64,000 nt of DNA from an uncultured Prevotella sp. (GTDB lineage: Bacteria; Bacteroidota; Bacteroidia; Bacteroidales; Bacteroidaceae). Position numbers and translations under genes: made by a program. Below the pieces are notes generated by a model. The model was not told where the DNA came from. It saw only the letters and a list, made by a program, of their open reading frames with translations, and made no database searches. The DNA lies in NCBI GenBank assembly GCA_900314995.1, contig OMXK01000007.1, positions 1-64,000 of the forward strand, written 5' to 3'. Positions 1-6,081 of this stretch are shown piece by piece (within the stretch, counting starts at the first letter, position 1; each line of letters begins with the position of its first letter).

Positions 1-258
1 CCAGAAGATACCCAGCCCGTCGATCTTGATGGGGTTGCCCTGCGCGATGAGCTCGATCATGCAGCTCGCCATCTTGATGAGCACGCCCTCGATGATGTCG
101 CGCGAGTAGACGCACTGGTGCTCGCTCATGTGCTTGGCCAGACCTCGGAGCGTGATCGTCTCCTTCTCTACTGCCTTGGGATAATACTTGCCGTAACCGG
201 GGTTGTTGGCGTTGATGTTCTTACGAATGTTAATCAGAAATTGTGGATTCTGTACCAT
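1..258 (-). CDS. HU-like DNA-binding protein (partial, C-terminus outside window)
   Basis: The first 86 residues of a leftward gene that runs off the left edge, starting MVQNPQFLINIRKNINANNP with the ATG at 258-256. The segment ALTHRGLAKHM-like around residues 38-46 and the pattern ending in NPIKIDGLGIFW match the Bacteroidales HU-like (IHF/HU superfamily) proteins that bind DNA as dimers. An AGGAG-like sequence lies just upstream of the start. In this phylum such genes usually sit next to DUF4248 and VirE_N-DUF3987 genes, as here. Family assignment is confident; whether it acts as a nucleoid protein or a local regulator cannot be told. Confidence 0.75.
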   Translation of the reverse strand, partial: MVQNPQFLINIRKNINANNPGYGKYYPKAVEKETITLRGLAKHMSEHQCVYSRDIIEGVLIKMASCMIELIAQGNPIKIDGLGIFW

Positions 259-412
259 AATTGATTCTCCTATAAATTTAAATTTGTGTTTGTGTTGCGA
301 CGATCTACATCGGTCCGCCGCTTCCCGCCTGTCGTTCCGGATTGACTTCTCTGTCGCGACTCTGCCATTCAAGTGCACTTGATGGCTCTCGCTGCTCCAT
401 CGATTGACAATG

Positions 413-420
413 CAAAATTA
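413..420 (-). promoter_or_regulatory. -7 promoter box of the HU-like gene
   Basis: On the minus strand this reads TAATTTTG, a match to the Bacteroidetes -7 consensus TAnnTTTG. Transcription would start near 406, giving a leader of about 150 nt. The leader contains a perfect 14-bp palindrome TCAAGTGCACTTGA (369-382). Confidence 0.5.
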
Positions 421-461
421 CATAAATATGTTTATATTCGCAAGAATTGTAATCGTCCGAA

Positions 462-498
462 AGTACTTGTATAAACTTAATAGTACTTATGAGTACTT
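462..498. promoter_or_regulatory. Three phased AGTACTT repeats between divergent promoters
   Basis: AGTACTT occurs at 462-468, 482-488 and 492-498, start-to-start steps of 20 and 10 bp. The steps equal two and one DNA helical turns, so all copies face the same side of the helix. They lie between the -7 boxes of the HU-like gene and the DUF4248 gene, where an operator controlling both would be expected. The binding protein is unknown. Confidence 0.45.
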
Positions 499-547
499 AC
501 ACCAATTATTTTGCGCTTTCTTATGCCGTTTTCTCGTGAAAAATCAG

Positions 548-555
548 TATCTTTG
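548..555 (+). promoter_or_regulatory. -7 promoter box of the DUF4248 gene
   Basis: TATCTTTG, the strongest form of the Bacteroidetes -7 box, 35 bp upstream of the DUF4248 start codon. Confidence 0.6.
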
Positions 556-590
556 CAATATAGTTAGAAATCATCAAATCAAGCACAGTT

Positions 591-791
591 ATGGAACAAT
601 CAGCAAAATCATTCGGACGCATGGAGCTCGCACAGCTCTACTTTCCCTACATCCTGCCGCGCTCAGCCTGGCAGAAGTTAAAGTCACTCCTCGACGAAGA
701 TCCCGCTCTCCGGCATCTAACAACGCTGAAGCGCCGCTCATTCCTCCCGTCGGAAGTAAACATTATTTACCAACGACTCGGACACCCCTGA
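591..791 (+). CDS. DUF4248 family protein
   Basis: A 66-residue protein whose pattern (SFGRMELAQLYFPYILPRSA, then WQKLKSLL and a C-terminal FLPSEVNIIYQRLG) is typical of DUF4248, a short Bacteroidales-specific family of unknown function, usually 65-80 residues. It is probably a small helical DNA- or protein-binding factor, but that is inference. The ATG at 591 is chosen over upstream in-frame options because it lies 35 bp after a TATCTTTG box and gives the family's normal length. The family normally sits near HU-like, VirE_N-DUF3987 and amidase genes. Here the partners are present, but the R-M system lies between them. A terminator follows directly. Confidence 0.8.
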   Translation: MEQSAKSFGRMELAQLYFPYILPRSAWQKLKSLLDEDPALRHLTTLKRRSFLPSEVNIIYQRLGHP

Positions 792-794
792 AAT

Positions 795-815
795 GCCCCG
801 TTTTAGGGGCTTTTT
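795..815 (+). terminator. Rho-independent terminator after the DUF4248 gene
   Basis: GCCCC, loop GTTTTA, GGGGC, then TTTTT, starting 3 bp after the DUF4248 stop codon. Confidence 0.75.
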
Positions 816-970
816 AGCGATTGTAACTCAATCGTAATCCGAGCGTCCTTCCTCTTACGACAAAAACAACCTCTGCTTACGGTTGATTATGTCTTTGCCA
901 GAGCTAGATTCAAGGGAGTATTATTGAATAGCGATTATGTAAAAAGTATTCGTAGTTATATGCCCTTGAT

Positions 971-1157
971 TTCTAACATCTAACATCTAACATAAGCATT
1001 CGTCCGAATTACGTCTTATATAGCATTTACTTATTATATATATTATAATATATATAATAAGTAACTATTATATTATTGTTATAAGTAATAATTACCCCTC
1101 TCTTTGGCTCATTAATGCAATATAGTAAACCTTTACGTTAGATGTTAGATGTTAGAA
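971..1157. repeat. Inverted pair of TCTAACA-type tandem repeats
   Basis: 971-995 carries three tandem TCTAACA-like units; 1132-1157 carries the same block inverted (TTAGATGTTAGATGTTAG). A third, direct copy lies at 10157-10183 after the primase gene. No gene was found between 816 and 1271. Apart from these repeats, the palindrome at 1029-1062 and the promoter at 1194-1263, I see nothing there. The copies may mark a recombination-prone element or an integration site. Confidence 0.6.
1029..1062. repeat. Perfect 34-bp AT-rich palindrome
   Basis: Each 17-bp half is the exact reverse complement of the other; the half begins ACTTATTATATATATTA. Only the outer C/G pairs interrupt an all-AT sequence. 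It lies between the inverted repeat arms at 971-995 and 1132-1157. It could extrude as a cruciform, act as a DNA unwinding element, or be a recombination hotspot. Confidence 0.7.
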
Positions 1158-1193
1158 ATGCCTGTAGCTCGAGTGTATTATCCCTTACTGATT

Positions 1194-1263
1194 GATCCTT
1201 TTTGATCTTTTATGTTAAGTTTTGATCTATTTGCGTTATTTCGATCAAATTGTGGTATCTTTG
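1194..1263 (+). promoter_or_regulatory. Promoter of the R-M locus with four phased GATC sites
   Basis: GATC occurs at 1194, 1204, 1224 and 1243, mostly within TTTGATC or its complement. The steps are 10, 20 and 19 bp, close to whole helical turns. TTTG at 1230-1233 and TATCTTTG at 1256-1263 form the promoter. GATC is the site recognised by the DpnII family encoded downstream, so binding or methylation at these sites could sense the system's own activity. That last step is inference. Confidence 0.55.
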
Positions 1264-1271
1264 CATGATGT

Positions 1272-1439
1272 ATGACGAAGTACACAGTTGAAATAACAGA
1301 AACGTTGAGTCGCATAATTGAAATCGATGCCGATAGTGAAGAACTTGCCGTAGAGCAGGTGAGGCTGATGTATCAAAATTGCGACATCATTCTGGAGGCT
1401 TCTGATTACATAGAAACTGAAATCAGCGTGAAAAGATGA
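1272..1439 (+). CDS. DpnD/PcfM-like small protein
   Basis: A 55-residue protein, MTKYTVEITETLSRIIEIDA followed by DSEELAVEQV and a C-terminal half EASDYIETEISVKR. This pattern (VEITETL, I-I-x-DADS, EEA/ELA, then an acidic strand) matches the DpnD/PcfM family, named after the small gene in pneumococcal Dpn restriction loci; its function is unknown. The start ATG is only about 9 nt after the TATCTTTG box, so the mRNA may be almost leaderless. Its position just ahead of a DpnII-type system fits the family name. The assignment rests on recalled family features. Confidence 0.7.
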   Translation: MTKYTVEITETLSRIIEIDADSEELAVEQVRLMYQNCDIILEASDYIETEISVKR

Positions 1440-1480
1440 AAAAGCATAAGCGGATTGTTTGTTTAATCGCTAGAAATTAT

Positions 1481-1488
1481 TAACTTTG
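1481..1488 (+). promoter_or_regulatory. -7 promoter box of the DpnII-type operon
   Basis: TAACTTTG with an upstream TTTG at 1458-1461 at about the usual spacing. Transcription would begin near 1495 and produce the 260-nt structured leader before the first methylase gene. Confidence 0.55.
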
Positions 1489-1497
1489 CACCCGCTT

Positions 1498-1754
1498 ATT
1501 GCTCTCAAAGAGCGCTGGCAACTTTGTGGAATTAGATAGTAGTATCTAAGTTCTAAGAGACTTTTAACGAAAACAGTCCACCAACTAACAGTAGTTACAG
1601 AGAGTCTCTGGGGATGAGGATACGCCTATTCTGTATAGGCGTACCCCTTCCTTTCACCTCTCTGTATGGGCTTCTGTGGTGGACGGCCTTCGTTAAGTGG
1701 TGAATAGGAGGAGGGTACGCTTTCTTTTGTCCGCAACTAAACGACAAAAGAGCA
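1498..1754 (+). ncRNA. Candidate structured leader RNA of the restriction operon
   Basis: No ORF, but many helices readable by eye. Local hairpins: 1501-1505/1509-1513, 1532-1538/1543-1549 and 1724-1731/1743-1750. A nested main arm: 1564-1571/1689-1696 (8 bp), 1576-1583/1677-1684 (8 bp), 1596-1604/1658-1666 (9 bp), 1610-1613/1644-1647 (4 bp) and 1621-1629/1635-1643 (9 bp). Alternative pairings exist: 1639-1646 with 1713-1720 (8 bp) conflicts with the apical hairpin, and 1498-1505 with 1749-1756 would pair the 5' end with the methylase start codon. It fits no RNA class that I recognise (not SAM-I, cobalamin, RNase P, tmRNA or SRP). It could be a cis-regulatory leader or an independent small RNA. 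Confidence 0.5.
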
Positions 1755-2651
1755 ATGAGCACAGAAGCAAAACCATTTTTGAAATGGGCAGGAGGCAAAG
1801 GGCAGTTATTAGGCCAGTTGTCAGAACATCTGCCAAAGAGGATTAAGGCAGAACCTTTCACGTACATCGAACCGTTTGTTGGAGGCGGGGCGATGTTATT
1901 CTACATGCTACAGCATTTTGATACCATAAGGAAGGCGGTCATCAATGATGTGAACGAAGATCTGGTACTCACCTATAGGATTATCAAAGATGATGTTGAG
2001 TCATTGATCACTAATCTCGATAGGTTGGAGAAAAACTATTTGGCCATTACGGATCAAGACGGGAGAGGCCAGATATTCTATGAGGTTCGTGAACGATATA
2101 ACCAACATGTAGGTGATACTATCGATCGGGTTTCGCAATTGTTATTCTTGAACAAAACATGTTTCAATGGGCTATATAGAGTTAACCGTAAGGGGCAGTT
2201 TAATGTGCCTTTCGGTAAATACTCCAATCCAACTATTTGCAATGCCAAGATATTGAGAGCCGACAGCCGGCTACTCCAATCGGCACAAGTCGAGATCTGT
2301 CATGGCGATTATACCCAGACCATAGAGCATATTGATGGCTTTACTTTCGTTTATCTTGATCCTCCTTATCGTCCTTTGGATGCTACATCGAGTTTTACAG
2401 CTTATGCCAAAGGTGACTTCAATGATGATGACCAGAGAGCCCTGGGTGCATTCTGTCATCAGCTTACTGACCGAGGATGCCTTTGGATGGAGAGTAATGC
2501 AGATTGTTCCGCCAAGAATCCTGAAGACTCATTCTTCGAGGAACTATATGCAGATTACAGAATCGAGCGAGTCTATGCATCGCGTTCTATCAATGCCAAT
2601 CCTGAAAAGAGAGGAAAACTAACAGAACTATTAATCAAGAACTATGAATAA
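1755..2651 (+). CDS. dpnM: Dam-type adenine-N6 DNA methyltransferase (DpnM-like, GATC)
   Basis: A 298-residue alpha-class methylase that transfers a methyl group from AdoMet to adenine N6. Motifs: KWAGGKGQL (residues 10-18), the AdoMet-binding IEPFVGGGA (38-46), the Dam signature TCFNGLYRVNRKGQFNVPFG (135-154) and catalytic LDPPY (201-205). Length matches M.DpnIIA and Dam. It overlaps the DpnII-type endonuclease gene by 8 bp, so it should protect GATC sites from that enzyme. The ATG follows the structured leader and sits at the base of a hairpin covering 1724-1750. GATC specificity is inferred from the family and partner. Confidence 0.93.
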   Translation: MSTEAKPFLKWAGGKGQLLGQLSEHLPKRIKAEPFTYIEPFVGGGAMLFYMLQHFDTIRKAVINDVNEDLVLTYRIIKDDVESLITNLDRLEKNYLAITDQDGRGQIFYEVRERYNQHVGDTIDRVSQLLFLNKTCFNGLYRVNRKGQFNVPFGKYSNPTICNAKILRADSRLLQSAQVEICHGDYTQTIEHIDGFTFVYLDPPYRPLDATSSFTAYAKGDFNDDDQRALGAFCHQLTDRGCLWMESNADCSAKNPEDSFFEELYADYRIERVYASRSINANPEKRGKLTELLIKNYE

Positions 2652-3465
2652 GAATTTTGATCTTTTTATGTCACAACTGAAAGAGACTAACCAGACACTG
2701 GATTTCTTTTGTGATTTTGATAAAATATCTGCTAATGTGGCAGAGGTAGAAATGAGTCTGAATACGCTTAATTATCTAATAGGTAAGGAGGATTTGGAAA
2801 AAGGCGTTTCAGAAATATGGCAGCGCGATCCAAAGGTGTTTGAGGTACTTGGGATTCTGATTGCCGTTAGGGATGAAGGTAAGAAACCTGTAGTAGATGA
2901 AAAGGGTGAAGTTGTGCTTCTGAAGAGCTACTTTGAATCAAAGATAAAAGTAGTAGAGTTTTTACAGGGAACAGGCTTGTCTGAAGTTTTTGAATCACGC
3001 CGTATAAAGAATCTCGTGGATTATGTGTTTGGCATTGAGACTGGTCTTGACACCAATGCCAGAAAGAACCGAAGCGGGCATATCATGGAGAATACTGTTG
3101 CCAAGATATTCAAGGATAACGGTATCAGATTTCGCCAAGAGGTGTATTCCTCTGAGTTCCCTGTATTGTCAGTACTAGGTACGGATGAGAAACGTTTTGA
3201 TTTCTTTATCGACACACTCTCAAAGAAGTATCTGATTGAAGTGAACTTCTACAGTGGTGGCGGTTCTAAACTAAACGAGGTAGCCCGCGCCTATACGGAA
3301 CTGGCTCCTAAAGTGAATTCTGTCAAGGGATTCGAATTTGTCTGGATAACCGATGGCATTGGGTGGAAATCAGCCCGTAACAAGTTGGAAGAAGCTTACA
3401 ATACGATTCCTAGTGTATATAATCTCACCAGCATCTCTTCTTTTGTTGAATTGGTCAAGAAATGA
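2644..3465 (+). CDS. Type II restriction endonuclease, DpnII/MboI family
   Basis: A 273-residue protein with DpnII-family signatures: IKNLVDYVFGIETGLDTNAR (121-140), KNRSGHIMEN (141-150), RFDFFID (184-190), KKYLIEVNFYSGGGSKLNE (194-212) and FVWITDGIGW (232-241). Asp186 and the Glu199-Val-Asn segment are the likely PD-(D/E)xK-type metal-binding residues. The family cuts unmethylated GATC on the 5' side of G. Family length is about 280-290, so it looks intact. It lies between two methylase genes with 8-bp and 4-bp overlaps, a translationally coupled operon. The Streptococcus operon has the order dpnM-dpnA-dpnB; here the nuclease is in the middle. Confidence 0.93.
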   Translation: MNKNFDLFMSQLKETNQTLDFFCDFDKISANVAEVEMSLNTLNYLIGKEDLEKGVSEIWQRDPKVFEVLGILIAVRDEGKKPVVDEKGEVVLLKSYFESKIKVVEFLQGTGLSEVFESRRIKNLVDYVFGIETGLDTNARKNRSGHIMENTVAKIFKDNGIRFRQEVYSSEFPVLSVLGTDEKRFDFFIDTLSKKYLIEVNFYSGGGSKLNEVARAYTELAPKVNSVKGFEFVWITDGIGWKSARNKLEEAYNTIPSVYNLTSISSFVELVKK

Positions 3466-4790
3466 TAACGCCTTATTATAAGTCGGATGACAGGGCTTTT
3501 ACCATTTTGAATGGTGATACCTTTGAATTGTTGCCGCAGTTCGATTTCAAATTCGATATGATATTTGCTGATCCTCCTTATTTCTTATCGAGTGGAGGCA
3601 TTAGCGTGCAAAGCGGAAAAATCGTTTGTGTGGATAAGGGCGATTGGGATAAAACTATGTCACAGGACGAAATCAATGCCTTCAACCTGAAATGGCTCTC
3701 CTTATGCAGGGAAAAACTGAAAGATAATGGCACGATATGGATTTCTGGAACATACCATAATATATTCTCTGTAGCCAATTGTCTAACACAGTTGGGGTAC
3801 AAGATCCTCAATGTCATCACTTGGGCTAAGACAAATCCGCCACCCAATATCTCCTGCCGCTATTTCACATATTCGACTGAGTTCATCATTTGGGCTCGAA
3901 AATCAGAAAAGATAGCACATTATTATAATTATGACCTGATGAAGCACATCAATGGTGAAAAGCAAATGACCGATGTATGGCGTTTGCCTGCTATTGCACC
4001 ATGGGAGAAATCTTGTGGCAAACATCCAACGCAAAAACCGATATGTGTTCTGTCACGAATTATCATGGCATCGACAAAACCAGGTGCTTGGATTCTCGAT
4101 CCGTTTGCAGGAAGTAGTACTACTGGCATAGCTGCAAATTTACTAGGACGTAGGTTCTTGGGCATAGAGCGTGAGGAAGAATTTGCAGCTATCAGCAAAG
4201 CCAGAAGTGTGGAAATAGACAATATAGAGAACTATGTAGGATTTAGGAAAAAGATACCTGACATTGTTAAGGCAGAAGATACTCAGACGGATTGCTTTGC
4301 TTGTTGTGAACCTTTACCCATAGAAAATCTGCCATTCTTTGAGGATAGAATGGTAGTAAAGAGAGTAGACCCTGTCAGATGGGTTTTTAATTGGCTCCTA
4401 ATGAAGTCAACAGACAAGAAGGAAGATAGTCAAATGCTGGCTCCTGTGATATTCGATAATTCCGAGAAACTTATTCTTGGAGCCAAATTGTTAAGGAACG
4501 AGAAGTTAGAAACAGCCAAAGCTAATAAATTTTGGAAGTCTATTAGCCTTAAGTACAACAACGGTCGCAAGTTCTATGATAAGATCGATAAAATATGTTG
4601 CCTAAAAAGAAATAAATTAGCGCTTTGGGATTTATTCCAGCCTGATGGTAAGAAGAATGATATTGAAGAATATCTATTAGGACATCCACAAATCAAGGAA
4701 CTGATTGTCTATGGAAAAGGCGTGTTTCGTTTTTATAAACCTAGTGAAACTGTCAAAAACAGAGTTAAGATTATAACGGATGAATTATAA
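3462..4790 (+). CDS. DpnA-like adenine methyltransferase with C-terminal glycosylase-fold-like domain
   Basis: 442 residues. Residues 10-250 are a beta-class N6-adenine methylase like M.DpnIIB/MboC: catalytic ADPPY (36-40), HPTQKP (188-193) and AdoMet-binding DPFAGSSTTG (213-222). DpnA itself is about 270 residues, so some 180 are extra. Within the extension, LAPVI and KLILG (327-340), NKFWKSI (355-361), NKLALWDL (384-391), NDIEEYLL (399-406) and IKELIVYGKGVFRFY (411-425) line up in order with the hypoxanthine/mismatch-specific UDG family. That family normally has GSxPG after LIL and NGxxA near the end. Both are altered here (GAKLL, YGKGV), so a non-catalytic binding role is likelier. The domain call is from memory and needs a profile search. 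Confidence 0.85.
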   Translation: MITPYYKSDDRAFTILNGDTFELLPQFDFKFDMIFADPPYFLSSGGISVQSGKIVCVDKGDWDKTMSQDEINAFNLKWLSLCREKLKDNGTIWISGTYHNIFSVANCLTQLGYKILNVITWAKTNPPPNISCRYFTYSTEFIIWARKSEKIAHYYNYDLMKHINGEKQMTDVWRLPAIAPWEKSCGKHPTQKPICVLSRIIMASTKPGAWILDPFAGSSTTGIAANLLGRRFLGIEREEEFAAISKARSVEIDNIENYVGFRKKIPDIVKAEDTQTDCFACCEPLPIENLPFFEDRMVVKRVDPVRWVFNWLLMKSTDKKEDSQMLAPVIFDNSEKLILGAKLLRNEKLETAKANKFWKSISLKYNNGRKFYDKIDKICCLKRNKLALWDLFQPDGKKNDIEEYLLGHPQIKELIVYGKGVFRFYKPSETVKNRVKIITDEL

Positions 4791-4901
4791 TAATACTAAT
4801 AAGCAGAATACTTTAGAAGCTAAAATGAATCTAAATAGTTAATAAAGATCAAAAATGCATTGTTGCATAGTCGATACCTAACTGTGGATCCCTTTTTTTC
4901 G

Positions 4902-4909
4902 TATCTTTG
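4902..4909 (+). promoter_or_regulatory. -7 promoter box of the gene at 4919
   Basis: TATCTTTG, 9 bp upstream of the ATG at 4919. Upstream, 4791-4901 carries another GATCAAAA (from 4848), a motif like those in the R-M promoter, and a GGATCC. Confidence 0.6.
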
Positions 4910-4918
4910 CAGACAGGT

Positions 4919-5437
4919 ATGGATAAGCAAACAAAACTAACGCAAAAGGAGGCAGTAAAAAGGGCTCTTGAAGAACTTGGCGGAAGAGCCAGGTTAAGGG
5001 ATATCTATCCTCGTGTTATTCCATATATTAAGTATAAGCCTGAGAGCAATATAAAGGCCACCTTGCGCCGTTTACTTCAGACAACTCCAAAATTGTTTCG
5101 TCACACCGAAGGTAAAAGGGGCTTTTGGGAACTTGTATCGTATAAAGAACAATTAGCAAAGAAAGACAAGAGAATGAACGAAATAGCAAATGCTCATATT
5201 ACCAAGGAGGTAATAATCAATGCTTTTAACGAGTGCGACAATTTGGCTGAAAGATGCGATGCCAAGTTAACAATGCAGATTCTGTTTGGAGATATTGAAG
5301 TATGGAAGGAGGCTTATAAGGAAATGAAAAATGCAGGCTATTTTAAAGACGAACAACCGCAGATAATTATCAACAATCCGCATTTTGATTCACTTTATAC
5401 TGTTAAAGGAAACAAAGTAGTTAAGATCAGTAAATAA
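4919..5437 (+). CDS. Protein with HARE-HTH-like winged-helix N-terminus, function unknown
   Basis: 172 residues. The first 70, KLTQKEAVKRALEELGGRAR then LRDIYPRV, NIKATLRRLLQ and GFWELV, read like a winged helix of the HARE-HTH/HB1 type, known from restriction endonucleases and chromatin proteins. A charged linker leads to a helical segment with NAFNECDNLAERCDAKLTMQ and a short C-terminal strand region. ATG 4919 is chosen because the in-frame TTG at 4907 lies inside the -7 box. It has its own promoter behind the R-M operon and is followed after 2 bp by the gene at 5440. A regulatory or accessory role in restriction is possible but unproven. Confidence 0.65.
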   Translation: MDKQTKLTQKEAVKRALEELGGRARLRDIYPRVIPYIKYKPESNIKATLRRLLQTTPKLFRHTEGKRGFWELVSYKEQLAKKDKRMNEIANAHITKEVIINAFNECDNLAERCDAKLTMQILFGDIEVWKEAYKEMKNAGYFKDEQPQIIINNPHFDSLYTVKGNKVVKISK

Positions 5438-5439
5438 CG

Positions 5440-5871
5440 ATGAAAGAGAAAAAAGAAGAAAGTTTGGGCGTTACGTTTACTGGAGATGTGACATTTAATG
5501 GCCCGATGTTCGATATTCATGATAACGAGGTTGTTAATATTGGTAAGCCGGATAAAGAAATATGCAAGGGAAAGCCTGCTAAAGTTAAAAAGAACGATGA
5601 GAATACTGACAATAATGATGAGGAGCTATTCAAGTTTATCCATCCTTCGATAGATAGTGAGCAGGAGATAATTGTACATAATGAAGTAACACGGCTAGTG
5701 AAGCATCATGGCATACAGGAGATTTGTACATATCTGAAGCAAATGGCTGATGAGAAAAAAATCTTGCTTCCGATGAATCCTGGAATGGCGTATAAGGAAT
5801 TAACACGGATAGGAATGCCCCAAGGTTCTGGTTTTAATGAAAAGACATTCCAGAAACATTATAAAAGATAA
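5440..5871 (+). CDS. Hypothetical protein, partner of the winged-helix gene
   Basis: 143 residues, no family I can name. The start is an alternating strand pattern, GVTFTGDVTFNGPMFDIHDN, followed by a Lys/Asp-rich linker (residues 46-65) and a helical C-terminal half ending GFNEKTFQKHYKR. Similar strand-linker-helix proteins occur in Bacteroidales accessory regions. It starts 2 bp after the previous stop, so the two genes are probably co-translated. The terminator at 5902 closes this transcript. The ORF is clearly coding; the function is unknown. Confidence 0.6.
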   Translation: MKEKKEESLGVTFTGDVTFNGPMFDIHDNEVVNIGKPDKEICKGKPAKVKKNDENTDNNDEELFKFIHPSIDSEQEIIVHNEVTRLVKHHGIQEICTYLKQMADEKKILLPMNPGMAYKELTRIGMPQGSGFNEKTFQKHYKR

Positions 5872-5901
5872 GTAAGGCAACAACCTGTTGCATTATTACT
5901 T

Positions 5902-5935
5902 GCGCCGGAATCATTTGATTTTTGGCGCTTTTTTT
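5902..5935 (+). terminator. Rho-independent terminator
   Basis: GCGCC ... GGCGC stem with a partly paired A/T-rich interior, followed by TTTTTTTG, 31 bp after the stop at 5871. Confidence 0.7.
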
Positions 5936-5956
5936 GTATTATCTCCAAATAAGAGT

Positions 5957-6001
5957 GGAGGTATTTGGAGATATTCAGAGATATTCGGAGGTATCCAGAG
6001 G
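5957..6001. repeat. Tandem 10-bp repeats upstream of the primase module
   Basis: Consecutive units GGAGGTATTT, GGAGATATTC, AGAGATATTC, GGAGGTATCC and AGAGG fit the consensus RGAGRTATYY with an exact 10-bp period. 5941-5950 (ATCTCCAAAT) is an inverted partial copy. The array ends about 40 bp upstream of the -7 box at 6042. The period equals one helical turn, which suits a cooperative operator or an iteron-like site. Confidence 0.6.
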
Positions 6002-6041
6002 AGTAGTATTATAAAGTCATCCGCCAATAAACAATAGTCCG

Positions 6042-6049
6042 TAATTTTG
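6042..6049 (+). promoter_or_regulatory. -7 promoter box of the primase module
   Basis: TAATTTTG, a TAnnTTTG match, 32 bp before the ATG at 6082 and just downstream of the 10-bp repeat array. Confidence 0.5.
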
Positions 6050-6081
6050 CGATGTGAAACTTTTAAATTCATCGTAAAATT

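Noticed and set aside
404-817. 137-codon ORF overlapping the DUF4248 gene
   Set aside because: It is a different frame running through the promoter region and terminator, with no recognisable features.
1498-1754. Retron or tmRNA/RNase P/SRP RNA
   Set aside because: No reverse transcriptase gene nearby, and none of the conserved core sequences of RNase P, SRP or tmRNA are present.
4907-4918. TTG start for the winged-helix gene
   Set aside because: This codon is inside the TATCTTTG promoter box, so it cannot be in the mRNA if that promoter is used.
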